A DNA stretch of 64,000 nt from Akkermansia sp. (GTDB lineage: Bacteria; Verrucomicrobiota; Verrucomicrobiia; Verrucomicrobiales; Akkermansiaceae). The stretch spans positions 1 to 64,000 of the forward strand of contig JAFYWX010000027.1 in assembly GCA_017546445.1 (NCBI GenBank). Reading direction: 5' to 3'. Under the pieces are notes generated by a model. It was not told where the DNA came from. It did no database searches and was given only the letters and a program-made list of their open reading frames with translations. The first letter of the stretch is position 1, and each line of letters opens with the position of its first letter. The translations under genes were made by a program, and so were the position numbers. Shown piece by piece: positions 52,094 to 60,115 of the stretch.

Positions 52094-52128
52094 ACACCGG
52101 TCAGCGGATAATGCTGACCGGTGTTTTT
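52094..52128. terminator. Bidirectional terminator after tRNA-Arg
   Basis: A perfect 12-bp stem ACACCGGTCAGC/GCTGACCGGTGT (52094-52105, 52113-52124) with TTTTT on the plus side and TTTT on the minus side; it serves the tRNA and the convergent gene 52154-54319. Confidence 0.92.
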
Positions 52129-52153
52129 GATTCTAAGAGTCTGCCGGGGCTGT

Positions 52154-54319
52154 TCAGCGCTTGCGGTAAAGGCGCCAGGAACCGTCCTCGGCAACCAGTT
52201 GCCAGGCATCCGGGTGGGTGATGATGCGATAGTTTGAGCGGTGTACCGCCATGTAATCGCCGTGGCGCAGGGATTCCGGTTCCCCGGTGAGAATCTGCGC
52301 CTTGCCAGCGGAGTAGAATTGAGCGGAGTAGGGCACCTTGTTGTCTACGTAGTAGAGCGGTGCATGCCCATCCCAATTTTGCAGTAGTTTCTGCTGGCAG
52401 CGGTATTGGATGTGGTCGAATCCGCTCCCCAGACCGAAGATGGCTACGATGGTGAGCATGGGGGCTGCTGCAAAGATGAATGCCTTGTAGTTTCGGCCCT
52501 CCTTTTCGTGAAGAGCCCAGAGGCGGCGGATGAAGAGGATGCAGAAGGCTGGTACGGCGGGAAGTATGTAGGCCGGGAGTATGTTTCTGGCCATGGTGAA
52601 GAAGATGGGCGTACTCAGCGCCCAGCACCAGAGGAAAAGGGTTTCCTGTTTGCAGAATCCTGCTACCTTGCGGCGCAGGATGAAGGGAACCAGCAGCACC
52701 CAGGGCAGGAACATCTCTGCGGCATAGAGCCAGATGGTGCCGATGGCTCGGGAATGCCCCTTGCCGTATAAATCACCAGCCCAGCCTTTCACCAGGAATC
52801 GTTCGAAATGTTCACCGATGATGAAGTAACGCAGGAAGCCGGGGGTGGCTTGCTCTGCCGCAATGTACCAGGGCAGGGTGAGTGCCAGCATGAGCAGCGT
52901 GCCGCAAATCCACGGTATGCGGCGCCAGAGCTCTACCCAGGCCTTTTGCCAGGCCACCCAGGCAAAGATGGGCAGCCCGCAGACTACCAGGGCAAGAGGC
53001 CCCTTGCTGAGCAGGCCGATAACCAGGCCGAGGAAGAAGAGATACCCCCAGAGGCGCCGGGGAGTCTCATCGGTCATGGCTCGGTAGAAGGTCAGCATGC
53101 TCAGCGTGGTGCCGAAGGCCAGGAAGGCATCGGTCATGACGGCACCAGCGGAAACAAAGCCCATGGCTGAGGTGAGGAAGACGATGATGGCCGCGGTGCC
53201 TTGCTCTGCACGCCTGGTGCCGAAGGGCCACAGGAAGAAGCAGAGACCGATGCCCAGCGTGGCCAGATAAGGGGCAAGGCGGGCGGCAAATTCGTTGATG
53301 CCGAAGAGGTACATGGTGGCGGCACTGCCCCAGAAGGACAGCGGCGGCTTGCCCCAGAAGGGAACCCCGTATTCAAATTGCGGCTGGAGCCAGTAGTTCG
53401 TTTCCACCATCTTGCGGGCCATTTCTCCATAGCGCGCTTCGGTGGTATCCATCAGGGGGTAGATTCCCAGGCTCAGCAGGCGTGCAAGCAGCACAAAAGC
53501 CAGCACCACCAGCAGCATGGGCAGAATATTATTCCTTGCTGCGGGCAGGCTGAGCACTTTTCTGGTCTGCGGGAAGTTCTGTTTCAGCAGCAGGATGATA
53601 CCGCCGATGCACAGGATGCCCCCGCCCAGATAGATGCAGGGCATGGCAAATATCTGCACCAGATCCGGCACGCTCGTCAAATCATATATCCATTTGAAGA
53701 TATGGTACAGCCCGTCATCATACAGCGCAGGAACTTCTGTCACCTCGTCAATGGCCCTTGCCTGGTAGATGAGCAGGAACGCTGCGCCGGCCGTCATCAC
53801 CGGGAGCATGAGTCGGTAGGCAGAGTTCGGCACTGCGGAGGTCGGTATAAGCCGGCCGTGGAAAAGGTAGATGGTGACCAGCAGCTCGATGAGCAGAATC
53901 ACCGCCATCCATTCACAATACGGCAGCTCCAGCATCTGTTCCCATGTAGCCGCGGGCGACATGATGAAATCCCGGGTGAGCAGGTGAAAGGAATCGCCGG
54001 AGATGATTTCAACCAGCTCCTCCAGCCAGTGAATAAGGCAGAAAAGTGAAAATATGACCAGTGAGACACGCTTGTCCCAGCGTCCACCGTGAAAATCCGC
54101 CGGCAGTGCACAGAGGTATAGCATATACGGGAGAATGGTGAACAGGAAGCATGCGCTGTTTTCATTCAGAAAGGAAAGGAGAGAATCCAGCACCTCCCCA
54201 TCGGCCGGCTGGGCTACCCCCATGCACAGCAGCAGGATGAGCTCAATCAATTCAAAGAATACGTAGACGCAGATGAATGGCGCGAGACGTTGCCAATAGT
54301 AGCGCAAGAGACATGTCAT
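52154..54319 (-). CDS. ArnT-like membrane glycosyltransferase with extra N-terminal membrane domain
   Basis: A 721-residue integral membrane protein. From about residue 295 on it matches the GT83/PMT family of ArnT-type enzymes: the first periplasmic loop DTTEARYGEMARKM with the catalytic Asp/Glu pair, then FWGKPPLSFW, and about ten helices. These transfer sugars (in ArnT, aminoarabinose) from polyprenyl phosphate to lipid A or other acceptors. The first 290 residues are an added membrane domain of about seven helices; the stretch LIPTSAVPNSAYRL recalls the membrane part of EptA/LTA-synthase-type phosphotransferases, without their catalytic domain. The start is placed at 54319 because a promoter lies six bases before it. 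Confidence 0.82.
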   Translation of the reverse strand: MTCLLRYYWQRLAPFICVYVFFELIELILLLCMGVAQPADGEVLDSLLSFLNENSACFLFTILPYMLYLCALPADFHGGRWDKRVSLVIFSLFCLIHWLEELVEIISGDSFHLLTRDFIMSPAATWEQMLELPYCEWMAVILLIELLVTIYLFHGRLIPTSAVPNSAYRLMLPVMTAGAAFLLIYQARAIDEVTEVPALYDDGLYHIFKWIYDLTSVPDLVQIFAMPCIYLGGGILCIGGIILLLKQNFPQTRKVLSLPAARNNILPMLLVVLAFVLLARLLSLGIYPLMDTTEARYGEMARKMVETNYWLQPQFEYGVPFWGKPPLSFWGSAATMYLFGINEFAARLAPYLATLGIGLCFFLWPFGTRRAEQGTAAIIVFLTSAMGFVSAGAVMTDAFLAFGTTLSMLTFYRAMTDETPRRLWGYLFFLGLVIGLLSKGPLALVVCGLPIFAWVAWQKAWVELWRRIPWICGTLLMLALTLPWYIAAEQATPGFLRYFIIGEHFERFLVKGWAGDLYGKGHSRAIGTIWLYAAEMFLPWVLLVPFILRRKVAGFCKQETLFLWCWALSTPIFFTMARNILPAYILPAVPAFCILFIRRLWALHEKEGRNYKAFIFAAAPMLTIVAIFGLGSGFDHIQYRCQQKLLQNWDGHAPLYYVDNKVPYSAQFYSAGKAQILTGEPESLRHGDYMAVHRSNYRIITHPDAWQLVAEDGSWRLYRKR

Positions 54320-54325
54320 GCCTGC

Positions 54326-54355
54326 AGAATAGCATGCATAACGGTGCACGTTCAA
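54326..54355 (-). promoter_or_regulatory. Promoter of the ArnT-like gene
   Basis: Minus strand TTGAAC (54350-54355), 18-base spacer, TATTCT (54326-54331), six bases to the ATG at 54319. Confidence 0.6.
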
Positions 54356-54377
54356 GAAAATAATAACATGTTATAAC

Positions 54378-54437
54378 AAAAAGGCGGCATATCCGCAGGC
54401 TTTTCCCATAGCCCCCGGTACCGGGAACCGGGGGGGG
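54378..54437 (-). terminator. Hairpin region after the 54446-54943 gene
   Basis: A perfect 8-bp stem CCCCCGGT/ACCGGGGG (54412-54419, 54427-54434, inside a run of eight G) is followed, on the minus strand, by a small GCGG/CCGC hairpin (54384-54396) with TTTTT. Probably a terminator. Confidence 0.45.
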
Positions 54438-54445
54438 CGGGAGAA

Positions 54446-54943
54446 TCATGCCTCCGTGTTGCGTGGGCAGCGTCTGGCCATGTAGCGTTCAATGGCGTAA
54501 GTCCTGTCGAAAAACTCATTCACATGAAGTGTAAGGCCTTCAATGATTTGAGAAATGTGTGGAATATTGCACCCGAAATCACGATTTGAGTTATACGACT
54601 CAATAAGATGTGCATCACATCTGAAACTTAATCCCTGTACATTCAGTTTCTGTCCGTAAGAACTCAGGGTGCGCAGTTTTTTAGCCGCTGTGGAGTTAAA
54701 GTTCTTGTAAAGACTTATCAGCTTTTTATTCGCTTCATACAGCCCGAACTTAGCAGGCTCTGCCACTTTTTCTGCTATGACAAATTGCGGAAAGTCCAGT
54801 AGTACCTTCCCCTCCAGGCTTGTGGCTCTCTGAATAGTTTGTGCATTTTTATTATACAAGGAAATGAAATAGTTAATCTGCGATATCCGCAAATTCAAAA
54901 GAGTTTCAAGCTCCTTGATATCAAACTCATCGCCACTATTCAT
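54446..54943 (-). CDS. Hypothetical helical protein
   Basis: I do not recognise this 165-residue, mostly helical cytoplasmic protein. It is lower in GC than its neighbours. A coiled-coil-like start (DEFDIKELETLLNLRISQINYFISLYNKN) and a second helical block (LYEANKKLISLYKNFNSTAAKKLRTL) are visible. The start at 54943 follows from the promoter; the upstream ATG at 54979 lies in the -35. It stands alone between the ArnT-like gene and the polysaccharide cluster. Confidence 0.6.
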   Translation of the reverse strand: MNSGDEFDIKELETLLNLRISQINYFISLYNKNAQTIQRATSLEGKVLLDFPQFVIAEKVAEPAKFGLYEANKKLISLYKNFNSTAAKKLRTLSSYGQKLNVQGLSFRCDAHLIESYNSNRDFGCNIPHISQIIEGLTLHVNEFFDRTYAIERYMARRCPRNTEA

Positions 54944-54950
54944 GCACACA

Positions 54951-54979
54951 TTTATGCCGCAAGCGTCCTGAAAAGTCAA
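54951..54979 (-). promoter_or_regulatory. Promoter of the 54446-54943 gene
   Basis: Minus strand TTGACT (54974-54979), 17-base spacer, CATAAA (54951-54956), seven bases to the ATG. Confidence 0.55.
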
Positions 54980-55019
54980 TCTTTTTTTGTTATATATGCA
55001 AAAGAATAACTCCGAGGAA

Positions 55020-55105
55020 TTGACCTTTCCTGGATTATTTCAGTATAAGAACGTGCAGGTGGTTAGAACACACGAGGAGAACGTATCATGAAGACTGAAG
55101 AATAG
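55020..55105 (+). other. Orphan promoter, ribosome-binding site and five-codon ORF
   Basis: TTGACC (55020-55025), 18 bases, TATAAG (55044-55049), then GAGGAGA (55074-55080) seven bases before an ATG at 55088 whose frame ends after MKTEE. Good expression signals with almost no ORF: perhaps a leader or the remnant 5' end of a deleted gene at the border of the polysaccharide cluster. Confidence 0.35.
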
Positions 55106-55176
55106 CCTTCCAATCAAGGCGTTCTATGTGAACCGCAATAAGCGGGCGGCTTGGCTGCTCTTTAATTATGGGGTCG

Positions 55177-56697
55177 TTATGTGTGATGTTTTGCTGCAAT
55201 GGCCAGCAATGTGCGTTTTTCTTCAGTATCAAGGTACAAGAAGAACAGGACAACAAAACTGAATAAGCCATAGGTGACAACAGCTGCAAACAAATCCAAC
55301 CAGGAGTTCACTTGCCAGAGGCAGGCTGTAGCAATGCCGCCCACAACCAGAATGATTCCAGGCCAGAGCATAGGGAGATAGGTGCGGCGGAAGAACATTC
55401 CTATCATAAGCCCGGCCTTGCGTTCATAGTACAGATTAATCGTAACGCCCTGACCGAGCGCCAGGGATATGGCCGTCCCCATGAACATGCCTATAGGCCC
55501 TGAATACAAGGAAAGCGCGTAGCCCAGAGCTACGCATACCAGCGATGAGTAGAAGAGGATAATGGCACGCCCCCTGTGGAGGCTGAGAGCCTGAAGAATA
55601 GCGAGCCCTGTATTCTGCGTAAGCGGTATGATAAGCGGTATAATGACTATAGCAGCCCCCAGCCAGACTGTGCCTACATTATCCCCCATACTTTTTCCGA
55701 CCCACAATCGGAGAAAATCCTTGCCCAGGAAGATAAAGCCCATCAGAATCATGGTTAGCAGGAATAACTGCAGGCGCCCCGCTCGAATCATCATCTGGGT
55801 CAACTCCTGCCTATTGGCATCGAGAGCCACCATATGCATGAGCCTGGGTGCTAAAACGCCGGATATAGCCGTACTGGCCGTCATGAAATAGGTAGAAAAC
55901 GATATGCCAAGGGTAAATACAGAAACCGCCGCAGTACCGCACACATTTGCCAGAATGGGAGAACCTGCCTGCCAGTAGAAGAGGTCCATTATCTGATTCA
56001 GAAAAATCCAGACAGAGAAACCGAACATCTCACGGAAAAGCAGCCAATCAGGTTTGCCAAATTTTACTTTCACCTTCAGGGTATGAAGCGTATAGAACAC
56101 GCCCCACAGATGGTTCAGAATCCCCGTGCCCACGGCGGCCACAGTCAGGCCAATAGCCTTGAATCCGAGTAGAAGTAATGCCAGTGTAAGCCCTGTATTG
56201 AGCAGCGAACAACAGAGACTGACGACACCCGGCACCACAAACCTCTGATATGCCCCTGGTACGCATCCCAGCGGGCGTAGCGGAATGGCCAGAATCATGT
56301 TTCCCAAAGTCAGCAGAAAAAGGATTTTCAGGGTTTCTTGCTGGTTTGCGTTCAATTTGGGAAAGAGTGCATCCAGATGGAAGAAGCAGGCAATACCTGC
56401 GGCCAGGGTAATAAGGGCTATCAGGCTGAACAGCATGATGCTTTGCCCGATGAAGTGCGCCTGATGCTCGTGTTCCCCTTTGGCCCGGTAGGTCACCACG
56501 TATTTGCTTACCGTTGCCCCGAGTCCCAGATCCGTCAAGGCCAACCAGGCAATGATGGAGCCGCTCAGCATGAAAAGTCCATACTCTTCCACCCCCAGGT
56601 TCGCAATGACAAAGGGCGTAAGCAGGAACGACGTCGCGAGCCGTACGATGATGGATACATAATTCAGGATGGCTCCGGCTTTGATTTCGCTTGCCAT
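55177..56697 (-). CDS. Wzx-like polysaccharide flippase
   Basis: A 506-residue protein of the MOP superfamily (polysaccharide transport family) with about 14 membrane helices. The start MASEIKAGAILNYVSIIVRLATSFLLTPFVIANLGVEEYGLF is typical: the loop 'LGxExYGLF' marks the family. It moves lipid-linked repeat units across the inner membrane. Last gene of the minus-strand cluster, four bases after the FrhB-pyruvyltransferase gene. Together with the polymerase at the right end of the window it indicates a Wzx/Wzy-type pathway. Confidence 0.88.
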   Translation of the reverse strand: MASEIKAGAILNYVSIIVRLATSFLLTPFVIANLGVEEYGLFMLSGSIIAWLALTDLGLGATVSKYVVTYRAKGEHEHQAHFIGQSIMLFSLIALITLAAGIACFFHLDALFPKLNANQQETLKILFLLTLGNMILAIPLRPLGCVPGAYQRFVVPGVVSLCCSLLNTGLTLALLLLGFKAIGLTVAAVGTGILNHLWGVFYTLHTLKVKVKFGKPDWLLFREMFGFSVWIFLNQIMDLFYWQAGSPILANVCGTAAVSVFTLGISFSTYFMTASTAISGVLAPRLMHMVALDANRQELTQMMIRAGRLQLFLLTMILMGFIFLGKDFLRLWVGKSMGDNVGTVWLGAAIVIIPLIIPLTQNTGLAILQALSLHRGRAIILFYSSLVCVALGYALSLYSGPIGMFMGTAISLALGQGVTINLYYERKAGLMIGMFFRRTYLPMLWPGIILVVGGIATACLWQVNSWLDLFAAVVTYGLFSFVVLFFLYLDTEEKRTLLAIAAKHHT

Positions 56698-56701
56698 ATA
56701 T

Positions 56702-59041
56702 TCAGGTCAGGCTTTCCTTCAGAAAATGGATTCCCCGCTCACGTTCGGCATCATGAATCTCATTAACTCGATACCAATCAATGGTGGCATGGAGCGCATG
56801 CAACACCGCCGCTGTTGTCGGATTCGTTACCATTCTGTCTTCCAATCCAAATGTACCCAGCAGCGTATCAAAACGAGCATTCCCCCTTCTTTCATTTCCC
56901 AGGCACACAAAGGCTTTGTTGAAAATGATGGCAAACACACAACCGTGGAACGAATCAGTAATCAGGTATTCACTATCACGTATCGCGCGCAGCCACTGGG
57001 CAACGGATACAGGTTCCGAGTAGGCATCAGGGCTATTCATTTCATAGACGCCCCGGTTCATGGATAGAGCTGCATCCTGAACAATACTATCCAGTGGTTC
57101 ATTTCTATCCAGAAGGTACAAGGCAATGGTATTCTCGGGAATGGGGCATGTCTCACCATCTGCAATAACCGAATCATAGTCGTCAAATGAAAGCAGGAGG
57201 GTCGGGTCTGGTTGCTGACTGGCATTTACCCCCATTTTCGCGCACAATGTTGTTCCGCTGGCTTCGCGTGTTGAAACCGCGCGGAATTGAGATAGCAAAT
57301 GAGCGCATTCCAGATACTCCTGCTCAGAGTATTCCAGCGCATCCCGGCCAAAGGATGCAGCATAGGAAATGCTTCGTTTCCTCAGGCGCTCTGACGCCCA
57401 GCTTAAATAAAAGAAGGGCATGCGAAGCGGCTTCGCCTCCGCATTCCACACCTGGTCACTTCCAACAATAACATGCGAAAGCTTATAACGATGTTCCAAC
57501 CTGGACATCTCGCGCTCAGTGGCCAGCTTTGTCCGCCGTACGTTTCCTGGAATAAACCGCCTGCCTGCTGCACCCTGTACCCGATGCGGTAAAGGCAAGG
57601 GTGGCAGGATATGGCTTCTCCACAAGATTTCTGCAAGCAGATTTTTTGCATGGCTCAGCACGCTCTTGCCGGTATTTGTATAATGTATGGTAAACGCATC
57701 ATAGCCAAGAGATTTCACTGCATGCTGCAGCGCGAAGGCTTGCAGCAAACCACCGTAATTAGAAAACAAGTTCTCTGTCAGAATCCCGACTCGAGGGCTG
57801 GGCTTGCGTGTAACCCGTTTCACAATGTGCGCCAGGACACGCAATACAGGGTTCATTTCAGAAATATGGATTCCACAGATTGAGACTTCTCGTTCCGTGC
57901 GCCTGAGTATCTTTCTCATCGGTTCTTTTCTCCGGAGCATTTTCAGGACTGATTCCCGCAGTTTCAATACCCGGAGCAGGTGAGCCTCATCATGCCCCAG
58001 CTCTGTATCTGCAGAATGATGCGCCACACTGTACTCCTCCTCATATACCACCAATTTTCTGCTGCCTGCGAGGGATTTAATAGCCAAATCACCCTTTGCA
58101 CTGTGGCAAAGTACCACTGATATCCCCTTGAAAACATTCCAGTCGGGATGATATTTTCTTACATTCCAGAAATCACCCAGGGCTATATCCCCAATTTCAG
58201 GAATCGCATTGTTAGCATAGCTGTGCACGCACGTGAAACAAGCTTTCTTCATCGCAACGTCTGCCAGAAATACGCGCATGTAGTCATCCTTGTGCTTCAA
58301 TCGAGCCATTACTTTCCCATTGCTATACTCATTTACCATCAGAAATTCCACCCATCCGTTCAGCTTATTTCTGAACTGCCATCCTGTCATCCTCGCCTGT
58401 TCATTCTGCTCTTGTTCGGCTACATACCTTTCTGCCAGCAACCGGCTGGGTACCCCATGGCAGGCTAAACTTATCGTTATCAGATTCTCGTAAGTTTTTT
58501 TCAGATAGACATTCAGCGCATGCACTTGACACGGCGTGCCGGCAAAAAGCACTTTTCGTCCTGTATTCAAATCCATCAACACCTGCTTATACGCCATTCC
58601 GACCTCAGCCTGCACATACTTGCTGCCTCGGAATTGGGCTAGTTCCTCTTCTCGTTCAATTCTATGAAAACGGGCTTGCAGTTTTTCCTCCCACCGCACA
58701 CCATAAACGCATCCACCCTGTTGAATAATGTATTTAGCAACTTCGCTGAATACCCCCCCGCTGGAACTCTCCCGCAAAATCTGCTCATCTGTGCTCCAGG
58801 CCGCATATCCTGTAGATTGAAATGCCCCGGGTGTGTTGTCTTGTGCCTCAGCTTTTATCAGGGCCGGGCATTGTCTTGCACAAAGACCGCAGTCTACACA
58901 TGCATCATTATTGACCTCCGGCACCAGGAAGCCATCCTTGTTCCACTTCATTCGGATAGCTCTCCTGGGGCAGATATTGGCACACAGTGAGCAGGCCGTA
59001 CAATTCTCTGGTGCGGTTATGCTTTTTCTTATCGATTTCAT
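56702..59041 (-). CDS. FrhB-like iron-sulfur flavoprotein fused to a polysaccharide pyruvyltransferase
   Basis: A 779-residue fusion. The first 80 residues have two 4Fe-4S clusters (CTACSLCANICPRR and CVDCGLCARQCP). Residues of about 80-390 match the coenzyme F420 hydrogenase beta-subunit family (SSSGGVFSEVAKYII, GTPCQVHAL, ACHGVPS, FTCVHSYAN, GDIALGDFW). From about 415 to the end is a polysaccharide pyruvyltransferase domain (VGILTENLFSNYGGLLQAFALQHAVKSLGYD, VGSDQVWN, ITDSFHGCVFAIIFNK). The two are often neighbours in exopolysaccharide clusters; here they are one chain. Likely role: pyruvyl (ketal) decoration of a sugar coupled to a redox step; the redox substrate is unknown. Confidence 0.88.
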   Translation of the reverse strand: MKSIRKSITAPENCTACSLCANICPRRAIRMKWNKDGFLVPEVNNDACVDCGLCARQCPALIKAEAQDNTPGAFQSTGYAAWSTDEQILRESSSGGVFSEVAKYIIQQGGCVYGVRWEEKLQARFHRIEREEELAQFRGSKYVQAEVGMAYKQVLMDLNTGRKVLFAGTPCQVHALNVYLKKTYENLITISLACHGVPSRLLAERYVAEQEQNEQARMTGWQFRNKLNGWVEFLMVNEYSNGKVMARLKHKDDYMRVFLADVAMKKACFTCVHSYANNAIPEIGDIALGDFWNVRKYHPDWNVFKGISVVLCHSAKGDLAIKSLAGSRKLVVYEEEYSVAHHSADTELGHDEAHLLRVLKLRESVLKMLRRKEPMRKILRRTEREVSICGIHISEMNPVLRVLAHIVKRVTRKPSPRVGILTENLFSNYGGLLQAFALQHAVKSLGYDAFTIHYTNTGKSVLSHAKNLLAEILWRSHILPPLPLPHRVQGAAGRRFIPGNVRRTKLATEREMSRLEHRYKLSHVIVGSDQVWNAEAKPLRMPFFYLSWASERLRKRSISYAASFGRDALEYSEQEYLECAHLLSQFRAVSTREASGTTLCAKMGVNASQQPDPTLLLSFDDYDSVIADGETCPIPENTIALYLLDRNEPLDSIVQDAALSMNRGVYEMNSPDAYSEPVSVAQWLRAIRDSEYLITDSFHGCVFAIIFNKAFVCLGNERRGNARFDTLLGTFGLEDRMVTNPTTAAVLHALHATIDWYRVNEIHDAERERGIHFLKESLT

Positions 59042-59583
59042 GATTCAGAAAGGATTAAACTTAATTGCGTTTCGAAAATGCCATATGTGTAACGTTCAAG
59101 TAAAAAATCCCGTCCGGTTGCTCCATATTGAGCCGCTAAGGCTGGATTTTTCATCAGCTTGCCCATCTCTGCCGCCAAGGCTTGAGCATCATTCTCTGGA
59201 ATGAGAACCCCCGATTTCCTATGCAGAACCATATCCGGTATGGCTCCCACGGCCGTGGTAATAACAGGAAGCGCATGTTGCATTGCTTCCAGAATGACGA
59301 GCGGAAAGCAATCATCCAGGGTGGGATGCACAAGGCAATCTGCCTCGGCAAAGCGGGCGTCCTTATCCCCAGTGTACTGCTGCCCGTGGTATGTTACTAC
59401 CTTTTGAAGGGCTCTATTCTCAATTTCTCGTTCCATGCGCTCAGCTGAAATCTCAGCCGTAGGGGCACCCACGAAATGCACGTGGAAATCTGGTGCCTGA
59501 TGATGTAAAAGCTGCGCGGCTTCCAGGAGTACAAAAGTTCCCTTGGATTTATTCAGATTAGAAATAGTAAGGAAATGAAACAT
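59038..59583 (-). CDS. GT4 glycosyltransferase, C-terminal half (split gene)
   Basis: A 181-residue protein that is only the donor-binding half of a GT-B enzyme: FLTISNLNKSKGTFVLLEAAQLL at the start and EADCLVHPTLDDCFPLVILEAMQHALPVITTAVGAIPDMV with the conserved Glu pair. The missing acceptor half is encoded just upstream at 59591-60115 in another frame. Overlaps the FrhB-fusion gene by four bases. There is no ribosome-binding site before its ATG. Probably a frameshifted gene; a two-piece enzyme is possible but less likely. Confidence 0.75.
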   Translation of the reverse strand: MFHFLTISNLNKSKGTFVLLEAAQLLHHQAPDFHVHFVGAPTAEISAERMEREIENRALQKVVTYHGQQYTGDKDARFAEADCLVHPTLDDCFPLVILEAMQHALPVITTAVGAIPDMVLHRKSGVLIPENDAQALAAEMGKLMKNPALAAQYGATGRDFLLERYTYGIFETQLSLILSES

Positions 59584-59590
59584 CGTCTAC

Positions 59591-60115
59591 TCAAATTCCG
59601 TTGGGGCAAATTCGCACTTGTTCCCGCTTCACCACTGCTGAAACATCTTCAAACAGCCGCCAGGATAGCAGGATTACTGTAGCATGCCGATATACCAGTG
59701 GCAGCAACCAGCGGTACAACGGCTTATTCACATAGCCGGCCATTCCTTTGTTGTGCTGGTGCAGAATAATCTTGCAGCGGAACACTTTAGCCAGCAGTAC
59801 AAGGGGAGCATCCTTCAGAAAACCAACCCCCCGGCAGGCTATAGCCACATAGCATTTCCGGGGACGGAACACAAGCAGCAGCCAGAAGACCTGAAGAAGT
59901 GTAGCAATGAACCGCCCACCCTTCTTCACAAGAAGCAGCGGCGTGAATCCTGCCACCTCATCATTTCCCCGAGATGTGGACAAATTCACATATCGGCAGT
60001 CAAATCGGGTGTTGATTTTTTCACTCTGCTGAATCCGCCGGCATACCAGGCTTGAGCCGTGAACAGGAGGAGGCAGGGGCACGATGAACAAAAGTCTGGA
60101 TTTCTTCAGCATCAT
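59591..60115 (-). CDS. GT4 glycosyltransferase, N-terminal half (split gene)
   Basis: A 174-residue acceptor-binding half of a GT4 enzyme: LLFIVPLPPPVHGSSLVCRRI with the N-terminal Gly loop, then KIILHQHNKGMAGYV, and the interdomain end REQVRICPNGI, where family members continue into the second domain. The TGA stop (59591-59593) follows directly, and the second domain resumes seven bases later in a +1-shifted frame. Together the pieces make about 355 residues, normal for the family. It overlaps the GT4 gene before it by four bases. Confidence 0.75.
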   Translation of the reverse strand: MMLKKSRLLFIVPLPPPVHGSSLVCRRIQQSEKINTRFDCRYVNLSTSRGNDEVAGFTPLLLVKKGGRFIATLLQVFWLLLVFRPRKCYVAIACRGVGFLKDAPLVLLAKVFRCKIILHQHNKGMAGYVNKPLYRWLLPLVYRHATVILLSWRLFEDVSAVVKREQVRICPNGI

